This document shows positions 8,744-18,102 of a DNA stretch of 64,000 nucleotides, in pieces (the first letter of the stretch is position 1; each line of letters opens with the position of its first letter). The DNA is taken from contig OY782500.1 in NCBI GenBank assembly GCA_963677885.1, forward strand, positions 2,108,001-2,172,000, given 5' to 3'. The notes beneath the pieces were generated by a model. It made no database searches, was not told where the DNA came from, and saw nothing but the letters and a program-made list of their open reading frames with translations. A program made the position numbers and the translations under genes. This DNA comes from UBA1351 sp963677885. GTDB lineage: Bacteria > Bacillota > Clostridia > Lachnospirales > Vallitaleaceae.

Positions 8744-10327
8744 TTATCCATTATTCCTGAAATCTTTCGGTGTCATACCAGTGGTTTTCTTAAATATTGT
8801 AGAAAAATAGGAAAAATTATCAAAGCCAACCTTTTCAGCAATATCACTAATTGACAGCACCTCAGATTTTAACATGTCTTTTGCCATCTTGATTCGATAC
8901 CCATTAATATAGTTCTTGATATTGATACCTGTCTTCTTCTTATAAAGCTTAGCTAAATATTCTGGTGTCAGAAAGAAAACTTCTGCAATCTCATTTCTAC
9001 TGATATTTTCATGATAATGTTCGTGTACATATTCATTGATTCTATCGATAACAGACAGTGATTTCTCAATCTCCTCTTCGTACTCAAATATCTTTTCAAA
9101 GAGCTGTTTACACCATCGAATCAAGTCAACGGGAGAATCAGTCGATCGTTCTGCAAGTTTGATTGCTTGGTCATCATAAAAAAGTTTGGTTGCCTGAATC
9201 CCTTTTTTCATGAGATCTCCGTAGGCCACTTGAACAATCTCCTGTTTAATCATATATAGGGATTGTATATTTAACTGCTTACATTCAGACAAATCTCGAA
9301 ACACTTTCTTTAGATAACGAAGGATTTGATCTAATTCCTTACGCTCAACCAATCGGACCATTCGCTGTAAATCAAGAATCTGCATTTCTTCGAGGGTGGT
9401 TACTTCAACATCTTTTTCAAAGAATATTGTCCCATAGTAACCAATATTGGAATCAAAAAGAGTCTTGAGACTATTCCTTGCTTTTGGCAACTCTTTAAGA
9501 TTGTAGATATTACTGATACAAGCTGTCAAAGTCGCCTGAAAATACCTTTGATAGTTGTCCAGTAACTCCTCGCATTTCATTCTTAAAAGCTCCAGGTCTT
9601 CCTCCTCACAAACGGCAATATAACAAAGTGTATCGGAAGTGTAAAACTTGATTACGTTCTCGTTGCCAATTTTCCCTGTAAGAATCTCAGACTGCATTCC
9701 TTCTAGAATGTATTCAAATACATCTTTCCCATACTGGTCAATATCAGAATCTGTATTGTTCAACTTACTGTATATTAAACGGTAGCTTCTGTTATCCTTA
9801 ATATCTATATGCCTTGTCTCAATTTCCCAATCGATAAGTCTTTGGTCCATTAGCTTTCCATCTAAAAGAGCCTTCCAAAAATCAAGCTTGACAAATGTAT
9901 GTTTTTGTTCCATCCATTCTCCATAGCTACTGTTTTTCTCCATACTCCTTTTCTGCTTCAAGTTGGTGATAATTTTTTGAATATTGAGTACCATAGTATC
10001 TACATCGAATGGCTTGGTCAGGTATGCATTGGCACCGTAATTTATGGCTAACTTAGCAAAGGAAAAATCCTCATGACAGGTTAGAAAGAGAAACTCACAG
10101 GAAAGCCCTTCATCTCGCACCCACTTCAAAAGGTCCAAACCTGTCTCTTTAGGCATTTCGATATCACTAATGATAATATCGATAGAAGACTCCAAAAGAA
10201 TCTTTTTTGCCTTACTTACGTTGTAGGCAATATGGAGTTGGGTAATACCTAATGTTTCCCATTCAATTTTGTTTTGAATGACATCTACGATAGTGATATC
10301 GTCATCTACAATTAACAGATTAAACAT
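8744..10327 (-). CDS. YesN-type response regulator, REC plus AraC domain
   Basis: A 527-residue regulator. The receiver domain has the acidic pair near residues 8-10, phospho-acceptor Asp 55 in SDIEMPK, and the conserved Lys 105 in LTKPF. The C-terminal AraC domain (about 425-525) includes a helix-turn-helix around EVFFLTPEYLAKLYKKKTG. It lies 59 bases after its kinase partner and about 100 bases before the binding-protein gene, so it probably activates the importer operon, as YesN-type proteins usually do for adjacent transporters. Start ATG 10327 follows an AGAAGAGAAAG stretch. Confidence 0.93.
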   Translation of the reverse strand: MFNLLIVDDDITIVDVIQNKIEWETLGITQLHIAYNVSKAKKILLESSIDIIISDIEMPKETGLDLLKWVRDEGLSCEFLFLTCHEDFSFAKLAINYGANAYLTKPFDVDTMVLNIQKIITNLKQKRSMEKNSSYGEWMEQKHTFVKLDFWKALLDGKLMDQRLIDWEIETRHIDIKDNRSYRLIYSKLNNTDSDIDQYGKDVFEYILEGMQSEILTGKIGNENVIKFYTSDTLCYIAVCEEEDLELLRMKCEELLDNYQRYFQATLTACISNIYNLKELPKARNSLKTLFDSNIGYYGTIFFEKDVEVTTLEEMQILDLQRMVRLVERKELDQILRYLKKVFRDLSECKQLNIQSLYMIKQEIVQVAYGDLMKKGIQATKLFYDDQAIKLAERSTDSPVDLIRWCKQLFEKIFEYEEEIEKSLSVIDRINEYVHEHYHENISRNEIAEVFFLTPEYLAKLYKKKTGINIKNYINGYRIKMAKDMLKSEVLSISDIAEKVGFDNFSYFSTIFKKTTGMTPKDFRNNG

Positions 10328-10386
10328 CTTTCTCTTCTTTCTAACTTGTGACTAGGGACATAGGATTAGAGCCTTTATTTACTAAA

Positions 10387-12099
10387 TTATTCTCTGGTAT
10401 ATGTGGAATCGATAGTATGTTTAGCCTTACGTGGTACATATACCTTACTAAGACATCCATGGGGTTTAACATTGCTGACTTTTATGAGCCCATCCCGTTC
10501 GTACATAAGCTCCATCATCCTTTTTATACTAAGCAAGCCAATCCTTGTTCCACTTTCTGGCAAGCTCTTATTATTGCTCTCAATCATATCAAGAACATCC
10601 TCAGGATACCCTACTCCATCATCCTCTATCTCTATTTGAAGCATATCCTCTTCCTGATATTTGACTAAGCTGACCTTGATGAGCAGCATAAGCGTCATAT
10701 CAATAGAGATGGCATATTTATATATATTTTCTACAAAAGTATGAATCAACATTTGAGGAATTTCCCATGATTCTAACTCATTAGGTAGTTCCACCATATG
10801 AAAAACGCATCCTGGATACTTAAGCTCCTGCATTTCAATATAATTCTCAACATGCTTGATTTCATTCTTCACTGTGACCGTATGAAATCCTGCCCCAAAG
10901 ATATAACGCACATTCTTAGATAGTGCTTCAATATACTGCTTTATCTCATCATTCTTATTCTGTTTGCTTAGGCTAGAAATCGTCGATAGCGCATTGAGGA
11001 AAAAATGAGGTTTTAGTTGAAGACGGATGCTCTTAAGTTCCACTTCCTTAAGTTCCAGACGGCGTTCGTAAGACTCTATCTTAAGACCAACAATCTGATC
11101 AACCATTTGATTGGTAGTCTCCTGAAGCATATCAAACTCCTTATTTCTAAATTCTCCATTAATTCTGTTGTCCAATTTACCATCTTTGATTTTTTCCATT
11201 TCATTTACAACTGTATGCATAGGCAAGGCTATCTGCCTTCTCGTAAAAAAAAGGATATAGCCCATAAAAAAAACAGCTAAACTAGCACCAACTGCTACAA
11301 CAATCATGCTTGAGTGAGCCTGAAACAAGACACTATCCTTACTGGTATAACAATAAGCGTATAATTGATTGACAACAACTTCACGAGAAACTTGAGAGTA
11401 TACCTTAGAGTCAAAGACCTTCAGCTTGGACCCAATTTCAACTCCCTGCGGAAGAGCACCAATGACCTTACCAATTAATCCAGATTGATTAGCCAGAACG
11501 ATGGATCTATTTACCAAATCTTTTGTAGCTAAATAATCGAGAAGATTGGTAGTACTACTGAATACTGCTATAGCTCTTGAATCACGAATCAGCATTTTGT
11601 AGATGTACATTTCATCTCCAATTTCTACGAAGTCCCAGGTATTATTTGCTACACTTTTTTCTTTGACCGCCTGAGCTGTAAAGTCCTTGATTTTTAACTT
11701 CTGGTCATACTTCACCCCCATTTTAATGGACTCAATATTGACTTCATAATTAGCATCATATATAACAACTACATCTGCGGTTTCATTCGAGTATAATAGA
11801 CCTTGAAGAAAGTTGGACAGAGAAACAGCAGACAAGCTTCTTTTATCCGCATCATCGTTAGATATCCATTCAAGATCAAGGGCTTGTATGGATATATTGG
11901 TTAATATACCATCAAGCTCCTTAAGCGTATTGGAATATTCGTTACTATAGATATCTACAAAGGCCTCCGAAGCTTCCTCAATCTCACTTTCAAGAACATA
12001 ATAGGAGGACACTAAAAAAATACCCAGAACTCCAACAAGAAGTACCGTCAATATCATTAAGTAGATCAGCATCTCATTAACAAACGATTTTTTCCTCAT
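10387..12099 (-). CDS. YesM-type sensor histidine kinase
   Basis: Membrane sensor kinase of 570 residues with membrane segments at about 13-35 and 262-285 enclosing an extracellular sensor of about 225 residues, then a HAMP linker, His_kinase domain with LKPHFFLNAL and an HATPase_c domain with the DDGVGY box. Start ATG 12099 has AGGAGG eight bases upstream. It precedes its YesN partner and stands between the GH13 gene and the importer, so the sensed compound is likely the substrate or product of those proteins. Nothing in the sensor itself identifies the ligand. Confidence 0.93.
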   Translation of the reverse strand: MRKKSFVNEMLIYLMILTVLLVGVLGIFLVSSYYVLESEIEEASEAFVDIYSNEYSNTLKELDGILTNISIQALDLEWISNDDADKRSLSAVSLSNFLQGLLYSNETADVVVIYDANYEVNIESIKMGVKYDQKLKIKDFTAQAVKEKSVANNTWDFVEIGDEMYIYKMLIRDSRAIAVFSSTTNLLDYLATKDLVNRSIVLANQSGLIGKVIGALPQGVEIGSKLKVFDSKVYSQVSREVVVNQLYAYCYTSKDSVLFQAHSSMIVVAVGASLAVFFMGYILFFTRRQIALPMHTVVNEMEKIKDGKLDNRINGEFRNKEFDMLQETTNQMVDQIVGLKIESYERRLELKEVELKSIRLQLKPHFFLNALSTISSLSKQNKNDEIKQYIEALSKNVRYIFGAGFHTVTVKNEIKHVENYIEMQELKYPGCVFHMVELPNELESWEIPQMLIHTFVENIYKYAISIDMTLMLLIKVSLVKYQEEDMLQIEIEDDGVGYPEDVLDMIESNNKSLPESGTRIGLLSIKRMMELMYERDGLIKVSNVKPHGCLSKVYVPRKAKHTIDSTYTRE

Positions 12100-12122
12100 A
12101 GTTAACCTCCTGTCTTACCTCT

Positions 12123-12150
12123 ATTATAATCACTTTAAGCAATAATGGAA
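12123..12150 (-). promoter_or_regulatory. Weak promoter candidate before the YesM gene
   Basis: A perfect TATAAT -10 (12123-12128, minus strand) stands 16 bases after a poor -35 (TTCCAT, 12145-12150). The -35 overlaps the end of the GH13 gene. It could give the two-component pair independent expression. Confidence 0.3.
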
Positions 12151-13836
12151 AGTTCTTCCTCCTCTTGGGTCAAACCCCTGAACTGAAAAACTACTTGTAA
12201 TCAAATCCGCCTCTAGACTTGCTCTATATCCATTATTCATCCAAGTCCAGTGAATCATATTACTGCTTTCTGTTTTGAACATAGACATTTCACTCTCGAA
12301 ACCAAATGCCTCAAAAGTATTTCGAAACCTTAAAAGCGTAAGTTGATCCTGCACCACCTTGCGGGATAAGCCAAACTGTATATCCTCTTTAGTTAAGTTC
12401 GTTCTGTTGATTTCCTTATGACCACCTGTACCGGCCTTTTTTACTGCCTCATAGTCATTTTTTCCTGCAAATAAATCCAGATACCATATTTGTGGTTTTC
12501 CTGGCATGAATAATTGAATCGCACGTGAGAGGAGCAAGCGTTCATCCTTTTCACCTAGGGCACTGTAAAAAGTTGCATTGACTTGATAATAAACATTCTT
12601 TTGTCCGTGAAGATCCTTGATATAGCCACCTCTTGCAACAAGGGTGTCAATCAAATTTTGAATTCTGTCTTCATCGAGAAGTCCTTTTAAGTCAAGAAGG
12701 GGAATTCCATCATGGCACCCAAGCATATTGACAGTTCTTATTTTCTTATCAACAAGCTGATGTATCCATTTCTCTAGAATTTCCTTTGACCGATTTTCAA
12801 AAGCATCAATAACTAGTCCAGGCAAGAAGAAGTCATAGGTCATATAGCCTTTACCAGCAATGATCTCATGGGTTTTTTCCTCATACCTTGAATGAATTTC
12901 AGGTAGGAGACTTAGGTTTAAGGGATCTGCCAACATCTTTACTCTTTCAAGGAGGTCCCAAGTTCCTGCATCGTTAAGAAAATTCTTCTCTCCAGGTTCT
13001 TTGGGAGCATAGGCGAAAGCATCCAATCTAATCACTGAAGCCCCATAGTCTGAAAGTTTGTTTAAGGTTTCCTCATAGAACTCCCAAACTAAGGATGATT
13101 TTATGTTTAAATCCATTTGGCCAAGGTAACATTTTGAAGCTTCCAGATAGGACACAATGGGAGCTCTATATTTCTCGTAACCCTCCCAGTCAGCATTTTC
13201 AGGATGTATCCCCAAATCAAGACTCCAGTTAATACGCTCTGATAAACACTCAGCACTCAAGTACTGAAGCCCTGTCAATTTCATAGTTTTCTGGGGATCC
13301 AATCTCTTATATCTCACTTCCTGATAAAATGTATTCCAATAAGGAACCTGACTGCCATCAGGCATACGAACCATGAGAATTGGTAATCCTGGTTTTCTGA
13401 AAAACATATCCTTGATATATTTATCATCTGGCTGAATGTACCCCCCATCGGTCATCTGTCCATATCCCTTCCAAAAGGAATTCCAGTTAATAAAAAAATC
13501 CCTGTAAAGGGATTCCTCCCCATTTTTTAAAAGATCCTGAAACTGAGGTGAAAGAACTGAACCATGATTGAGAATAAAATCAAACTTAAAATCCACCCCA
13601 AGCCCACGAATGTAGTTCAAGTCCTCCCGCTTTGCTAAAAGGTCGTTAAGATCGTAGTCAATAACTGAAAACCCTCTGTCTAAGTCTGTATTAAAAACAC
13701 TAGGCAAGACATAGAAGGAACCAAAGACATCTTGCAGCTCAGAACTCCCCAAAAAATCTGCTATATCGGACAGGGTACCACCAAGACTGTCAGGATAGGC
13801 ATTTAACATAACTTTTGCATTATTTGTTTTTTTCAT
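12130..13836 (-). CDS. GH13_18 sucrose-phosphorylase-like glucosyl phosphorylase
   Basis: Cytoplasmic TIM-barrel enzyme of about 568 residues without a signal peptide. It resembles subfamily GH13_18 (sucrose, glucosylglycerate and glucosylglycerol phosphorylases), which cleave an alpha-glucoside with phosphate to give alpha-glucose 1-phosphate. From the start at 13836 the catalytic residues are Asp 272 (VIRLDAFAYA), Glu 313 (LLPEIHS) and Asp 376 (GCHDG). ATG 13836 is preferred over the upstream in-frame ATG because AGGAG lies eight bases before it; this start overlaps the end of the kinase gene by 17 bases, implying coupled translation. The acceptor is unknown; the neighbouring kinase suggests a phosphorylated or soon-phosphorylated aglycone. 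Confidence 0.85.
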   Translation of the reverse strand: MKKTNNAKVMLNAYPDSLGGTLSDIADFLGSSELQDVFGSFYVLPSVFNTDLDRGFSVIDYDLNDLLAKREDLNYIRGLGVDFKFDFILNHGSVLSPQFQDLLKNGEESLYRDFFINWNSFWKGYGQMTDGGYIQPDDKYIKDMFFRKPGLPILMVRMPDGSQVPYWNTFYQEVRYKRLDPQKTMKLTGLQYLSAECLSERINWSLDLGIHPENADWEGYEKYRAPIVSYLEASKCYLGQMDLNIKSSLVWEFYEETLNKLSDYGASVIRLDAFAYAPKEPGEKNFLNDAGTWDLLERVKMLADPLNLSLLPEIHSRYEEKTHEIIAGKGYMTYDFFLPGLVIDAFENRSKEILEKWIHQLVDKKIRTVNMLGCHDGIPLLDLKGLLDEDRIQNLIDTLVARGGYIKDLHGQKNVYYQVNATFYSALGEKDERLLLSRAIQLFMPGKPQIWYLDLFAGKNDYEAVKKAGTGGHKEINRTNLTKEDIQFGLSRKVVQDQLTLLRFRNTFEAFGFESEMSMFKTESSNMIHWTWMNNGYRASLEADLITSSFSVQGFDPRGGRTFHYCLK

Positions 13837-14746
13837 AAGCCTCACTCCTGTATTCGTCATAAGAAATCATCTTACCGTTTTTCAAAACAATAATCTTGGC
13901 GCTATTAGCCTGTTCATCCAACTTAGCCTGTTCAATCTCAAGAACCATAGTTGTAAATGGACTATCTATACCTTTATCACGATTTCTGGATTGTCGATGT
14001 TTTTTTGTCTCTTCCGGTGTACTGTTTAGAAGGATAGGGATATCTATTCCTTTGAGATTCGGATTGTTACCATGGGTCCATTCAATAAGTAAAACCTCAA
14101 CTTGACCTACATCAACTTTTTCATACCAAAGTTCATCTGCTTCACGCCCCATACGTTTCAGATTTAGTTCTTGAACTTCATTTTTAAACTGGTATATGAT
14201 TTGATTAATCTCATCATAATCTATCTCTTTTGGAGTTCCCAAATACTCAACCAATGCAGCTCTACCTGATTCCTGATATGTGTCAAGCCCGGGATATTGA
14301 TGACAAAGCTCGTAACTATAATCCTGACCAAGTCTTTGCAGATTTAGAATATCTTCATTCAGACCCAAGTGATATCTACCAGACCTAACTAATCCCTTCA
14401 TGCCGTATTCTCTGAAAACTCGAAGTCGCTCCGTATCATTATCTCTCGGAATTCGGTGGGGATAGTTATCTCCAGAAAGTATATAGGTAGAGATCTCATT
14501 ATAATTTAAATAAAAAGCAAGAAGAGATCCAATTTCAGATTTTCCGACGCCTGATCCACCATGTACTGAAATAACAGCTTTTCCTTTTTTTAGAAACGGG
14601 TCAAGAAGTTCGACTAATCTCGGAAAAATATGCTTTGCTTTATAAGCTTTATCTTCATCAATTTGTATTTTATCTCCAGGCATGTCTCCTTTAGGTATTA
14701 CTTCATAATCTTTAATTTCTGGAATGGTCAACTCATGTCTATGCAT
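13820..14746 (-). CDS. P-loop small-molecule kinase (APS kinase / uridine kinase-like)
   Basis: A 308-residue cytoplasmic P-loop protein. The Walker A motif GGSGVGKS is at 63-70 and is followed by ILSGDNYPHR, which resembles the strand-2 acid of uridine-kinase and APS-kinase folds. Downstream is the region with NSTPEETKKHRQSRNRDKG, a likely LID with several Arg. Such proteins are often labelled adenylylsulfate kinase, but no sulfate-assimilation gene is nearby. Overlap with the GH13_18 gene says that it acts on the same pathway, perhaps phosphorylating the released aglycone or the glycoside itself; this is inference. ATG 14746 follows AAAGGAG. A degraded second copy of its C-terminus lies at 2895-3010. 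Confidence 0.75.
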   Translation of the reverse strand: MHRHELTIPEIKDYEVIPKGDMPGDKIQIDEDKAYKAKHIFPRLVELLDPFLKKGKAVISVHGGSGVGKSEIGSLLAFYLNYNEISTYILSGDNYPHRIPRDNDTERLRVFREYGMKGLVRSGRYHLGLNEDILNLQRLGQDYSYELCHQYPGLDTYQESGRAALVEYLGTPKEIDYDEINQIIYQFKNEVQELNLKRMGREADELWYEKVDVGQVEVLLIEWTHGNNPNLKGIDIPILLNSTPEETKKHRQSRNRDKGIDSPFTTMVLEIEQAKLDEQANSAKIIVLKNGKMISYDEYRSEAYEKNK

Positions 14747-14791
14747 TTTTTGCTCCTTTTACTCTTTGATTATTATGACTCACTGTTTCAA

Positions 14792-15739
14792 TCATCTACA
14801 TTTATGTGTTTTAAAGGCTTTCTTCAAGACTTTCACATATGCATCATTGGCATCCATACTCACAGGTGTCTCATCTCCAATCGCATCAAAACCGTGATAG
14901 CATCCCGGATACATATGAAACTCAACTTGAACACCAGCCTGGGCTAATTTTTTCACATAATCGATTGTTTCATCCCTGAATGGATCCAACTCTCCGACAC
15001 ACGTATAAGTGGGGGGGAGACCACTCAAGTCATCAGCTAATGCTGGAGAAGCATAATATGGCACCTTTTCCCTATCCATATTCCCTAAATACATGTCCCA
15101 GGCAATCAAGTTATTCTCACGGTTCCAAGCCTTGGGCATGTTCTTACTTGTAATTTCATGACTTGATGCTGTATCTGCACGGTAATCAAGCATCGGATAT
15201 AGCGGCATTTGAAATATTATATCAAAGTCTTTTCGATCCCTGATTAATAAAGACAACGCTGCCGTCAGACCACCACCTGCGCTGGGGCCAGCTACAGCTA
15301 TGCGTTGCCGATCAAGCCCTAGCATATCAGCATATTTAACCATCCACTCAAGTCCAGCATAAGAGTCTTCCAAACCTGCTGGATATGGGTGCTCAGGAGC
15401 TAGTCTATAGTCTATTGAGACAACAATACATCCTGCTTCCCAGGCTAACTTTGAACATATACGATCATCAACTTCTGGTTTACCTAGAACATATCCTCCT
15501 CCGTGAATCCAAAACAGTCCCGGCAATGGTTCTTGATAATCAAGATTTGGTTTGTATATCCTTGCTTGTCTTTTATGTCCCTTGCAATCAACTATGACAT
15601 TCTCAATCGTCACGCCCTCAGGGCACTTAAAAGTCGGTGGAGCAAAATCACGAATATCCATCAAATCACTGGCAAGGTCAAACTCAATCTGAGCATCAAG
15701 GTAGGGTTTTAACTCCGGTAGCACTTCATAATTATTCAT
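14792..15739 (-). CDS. Alpha/beta-hydrolase, HSL-family esterase
   Basis: A 315-residue carboxylesterase of the hormone-sensitive-lipase family, intracellular since no signal peptide is present. The oxyanion-hole HGGG is at 79-82, the nucleophile is Ser 153 in GPSAGG (usually GDSAGG; the Asp-to-Pro change is uncommon), and Asp 252 (GELDPFRDE) and His 282 (CYHGFD) complete the triad. Its start overlaps the stop of the preceding esterase by a few bases, so both are translated together, and GGAGG lies before ATG 15739. In this setting it may remove acetyl or other acyl groups from imported glycosides. Confidence 0.9.
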   Translation of the reverse strand: MNNYEVLPELKPYLDAQIEFDLASDLMDIRDFAPPTFKCPEGVTIENVIVDCKGHKRQARIYKPNLDYQEPLPGLFWIHGGGYVLGKPEVDDRICSKLAWEAGCIVVSIDYRLAPEHPYPAGLEDSYAGLEWMVKYADMLGLDRQRIAVAGPSAGGGLTAALSLLIRDRKDFDIIFQMPLYPMLDYRADTASSHEITSKNMPKAWNRENNLIAWDMYLGNMDREKVPYYASPALADDLSGLPPTYTCVGELDPFRDETIDYVKKLAQAGVQVEFHMYPGCYHGFDAIGDETPVSMDANDAYVKVLKKAFKTHKCR

Positions 15740-16557
15740 CTGTTAGCCTCCAAAGATTCATTCTGACTTCCCACTAACCACCGTGTCCCACTTTCTAGGA
15801 CACCATTAACAAAGTTCCAATCATGAGCTCCCTGAAATTCTTGATACTGATAATTAATTTTTTTTAACTTTAGAAAATTCGAAAAATCACGGTTGTGCTC
15901 AATCAAAAAGTCCTCTCTCCCACAGAACATAAATATTTCCGGTATTTTTGACTTGTTTACTATTAGCCTGTCTATAAGCACTTCCAAGTTCCTATCACTT
16001 TCTAAAATACTGTCTAAATCTCCAAAGACACGATGATAATAAAGGTAGTCAGCCATAGGGTCCTTAAAATCTTTAGGTAGGCCATGTATTTGCTTCGCAA
16101 TAAGTGCGCTTGATATAGGTAAAATCTTGCCGAAGGTATCACTAAAGATAAGTCCAGTTCTCAGAGAACCATAGCCTCCCATTGAAAATCCTCCAATAAA
16201 AGTGTCCTCCCTCTTATGACTTAGGGGAAACATTTTTCTTGTAATTTCAATGACTTCTTCACCAATAAACTTTGAATGATGCGCACCAACATCAGGATCA
16301 TCAATATAAAAATTGTTATCTCCGCTGGGCATAAAGACTGCAATATTATACTTCATGGCTAGTTCCTGAATATTGGTGCCAGAGATCCAATCTTTACAGT
16401 TTCCTGAATATCCATGTAGAAGATAAAGGCTCTTAAAAGGACCTTCATAAGGTTGTGGCCAACCTGGAATCATAGGACGGTCAATTGGAACAACACCCAT
16501 CATTGTAACCATTCGTTTAAGACTGTGTGAAAAAAAATCGATTTGTAACTGTGCCAT
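15736..16557 (-). CDS. Esterase D / feruloyl-esterase-like hydrolase
   Basis: A 273-residue alpha/beta-hydrolase of the esterase-D (PF00756) family, which includes acetyl-xylan, feruloyl and S-formylglutathione esterases. Motifs: LLHGYSG near 47-53, nucleophile Ser 125 in GGFSMGGYG, and a C-terminal His in GAHDW. The frame extends much farther upstream, but ATG 16557 is chosen because GGAGG stands eight bases before it and the family homology begins there. No signal peptide is visible, so it is likely cytoplasmic. It overlaps the next esterase gene and probably deacylates sugar substrates. Confidence 0.88.
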   Translation of the reverse strand: MAQLQIDFFSHSLKRMVTMMGVVPIDRPMIPGWPQPYEGPFKSLYLLHGYSGNCKDWISGTNIQELAMKYNIAVFMPSGDNNFYIDDPDVGAHHSKFIGEEVIEITRKMFPLSHKREDTFIGGFSMGGYGSLRTGLIFSDTFGKILPISSALIAKQIHGLPKDFKDPMADYLYYHRVFGDLDSILESDRNLEVLIDRLIVNKSKIPEIFMFCGREDFLIEHNRDFSNFLKLKKINYQYQEFQGAHDWNFVNGVLESGTRWLVGSQNESLEANR

Positions 16558-16720
16558 ATCCTTTCCCTCCATGCTTTTTATTAAAACCAATTCTTCACAT
16601 AGAAATCGGTCTTCTTCCAATATACTGATACTATTAAACAGTATATCACCATAACAAGATTCTCTTCTTTCACAAATAATGTCAGTTCTTTCAATTTTAA
16701 GGCTTACTAAAAAAACGATT

Positions 16721-17530
16721 CTACTCTTCGTCATGCCATTCAATGGGTAGGCCTTGAGCACATATTGCTATTGGGATATCTTCTGGATTCTCTTTCTGAT
16801 GCTGGATATGTAGATGTGGTTCTGATGTAGTACCTGAATTACCTACTTTTGCAATTTTTATTCCTGCGCTTACATAATCACCTACAGCGACTGTAATACT
16901 GTTTTTTTCAAGATGTGCCAAGATAAGATAAGTGCCGGTTTCTTCTACTTCTATGACAATGTAATTGCCCAGCAAGCTAAGGAAATCTTCTGTATTAGGC
17001 ACAATATCATCTTCATAATCTTTCACTTCAGTAACTTTTCCGGCGATTGGGCTCAAGACATCTGTCATATAGATACCATAATCACTTAGCACATGAGAAT
17101 CAAGGTTATATGGATACTTAACTAAGTCATAGGCATAACACTCTGATGGCCATAAGGCATGGATTGTATAATCTTCGCCTCCAAACCAGACAGCACCTTC
17201 AACGGGGTTGATTATTCGAATCGCCTGATCATCTGCGTGATGAGGATATGTTATTGGCGATACACCTACTAAGATTGTTATTGGATATGCCATAAGACAT
17301 AGAACAATCATATATAAGAAACTCCACCTGACAGATTGCCTTTTGCTCAGTCGAATAAACAAAATTATCGATGTAACAATAACTCCAACAGCTGCAAGGG
17401 GACCTATAACAAAAGAGTTAATGGACCATGCCCATGCTCCAAACCTTCCTCCTAGTACATAAATACATATTAGACTTGCAACTTCCACAGCTCCTAAAAA
17501 TCCTAAAGCATATTTCTTTTTCATTGTCAA
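16721..17530 (-). CDS. Membrane protein with M23 (LytM) metallopeptidase-like domain
   Basis: A 269-residue protein with three hydrophobic N-terminal segments (about 8-27, 36-60, 68-90) followed by an extracellular M23-type domain. The zinc motif HLHIQH (His 239, His 241) and His 206 in AHLEK are present, and the first ligand pair may be His 124 or Asp 135. A TTG at 17530 is better spaced from AAAGG than the ATG six bases later, so either start is possible. M23 enzymes cut peptidoglycan cross-bridges or act as sensors of the cell wall. The link to the sugar genes is unclear; it is separated from the esterase operon by 163 bases. Confidence 0.8.
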   Translation of the reverse strand: MTMKKKYALGFLGAVEVASLICIYVLGGRFGAWAWSINSFVIGPLAAVGVIVTSIILFIRLSKRQSVRWSFLYMIVLCLMAYPITILVGVSPITYPHHADDQAIRIINPVEGAVWFGGEDYTIHALWPSECYAYDLVKYPYNLDSHVLSDYGIYMTDVLSPIAGKVTEVKDYEDDIVPNTEDFLSLLGNYIVIEVEETGTYLILAHLEKNSITVAVGDYVSAGIKIAKVGNSGTTSEPHLHIQHQKENPEDIPIAICAQGLPIEWHDEE

Positions 17531-18102
17531 TCTTTATCCTTTCTATTTCTCAGCTTCTAAAAGCAGACTTGTCTCCATATTTTATGGATTCCAACTCTAT
17601 TAAATGAGGGTTAATAACACAAGCCTATCATCAGTAACTTACAGATTAGATGACTTCCTATTAGAAAGACATTAAAATATACAAAAGAAAGAATAAAGCG
17701 CAAGCTAGCGCGGGTGGTTCCGCGTCAGCGGATTGTTCCAGACTGTTCGACGAAAGTGCTCCCCTGGTGTACTTTCCTAGCAAACAAAAAAAGAGTGCCT
17801 TTTGATATTTGAGACAACCTAAATACTTCAATGAAATTATCCTATCAAAAATACTTTTTAGGAAAGGATACACTGCAACAACAGAGAAGGAACTCAAGAA
17901 ATCATGGTTTACATGTATGTCTGTAAAGGTATATATCAGGACTATTCGTATACAACAAGTCATCAAACCAGCCATTCCAGATGCAGCTACAGAACTTGAA
18001 CCGAAAGATACAGCTAATATATGAATAAGAGGTACAATAGACAAAAATCCCATACTGATAAAACGATTGCATAAATTATTATAAACTAAATCACATTTTT
18101 CC
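17531..18102. other. Gene-free stretch with GC-rich insert and possible membrane-protein remnant
   Basis: No confident gene. The minus strand carries a long frame rich in hydrophobic residues (about 17661-18128), but it lacks a plausible start, overlaps the AraC gene end and matches no family that I recognise; it may be a decayed membrane protein. At about 17697-17790 the base composition changes abruptly to GC-rich, with a CGCGG/CCGCG hairpin at 17709-17724. That segment looks like an inserted repeat. Confidence 0.4.
17697..17776. repeat. GC-rich hairpin-bearing intergenic element
   Basis: About 80 bases with much higher GC than the surroundings. GCGC at 17699-17702 and at 17708-17711 flank a short spacer, and CGCGG (17709-17713) pairs with CCGCG (17720-17724) over a six-base loop. 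Flanks are A/T-rich. I see no second copy in this window, so its being a dispersed repeat is inference. Confidence 0.35.
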
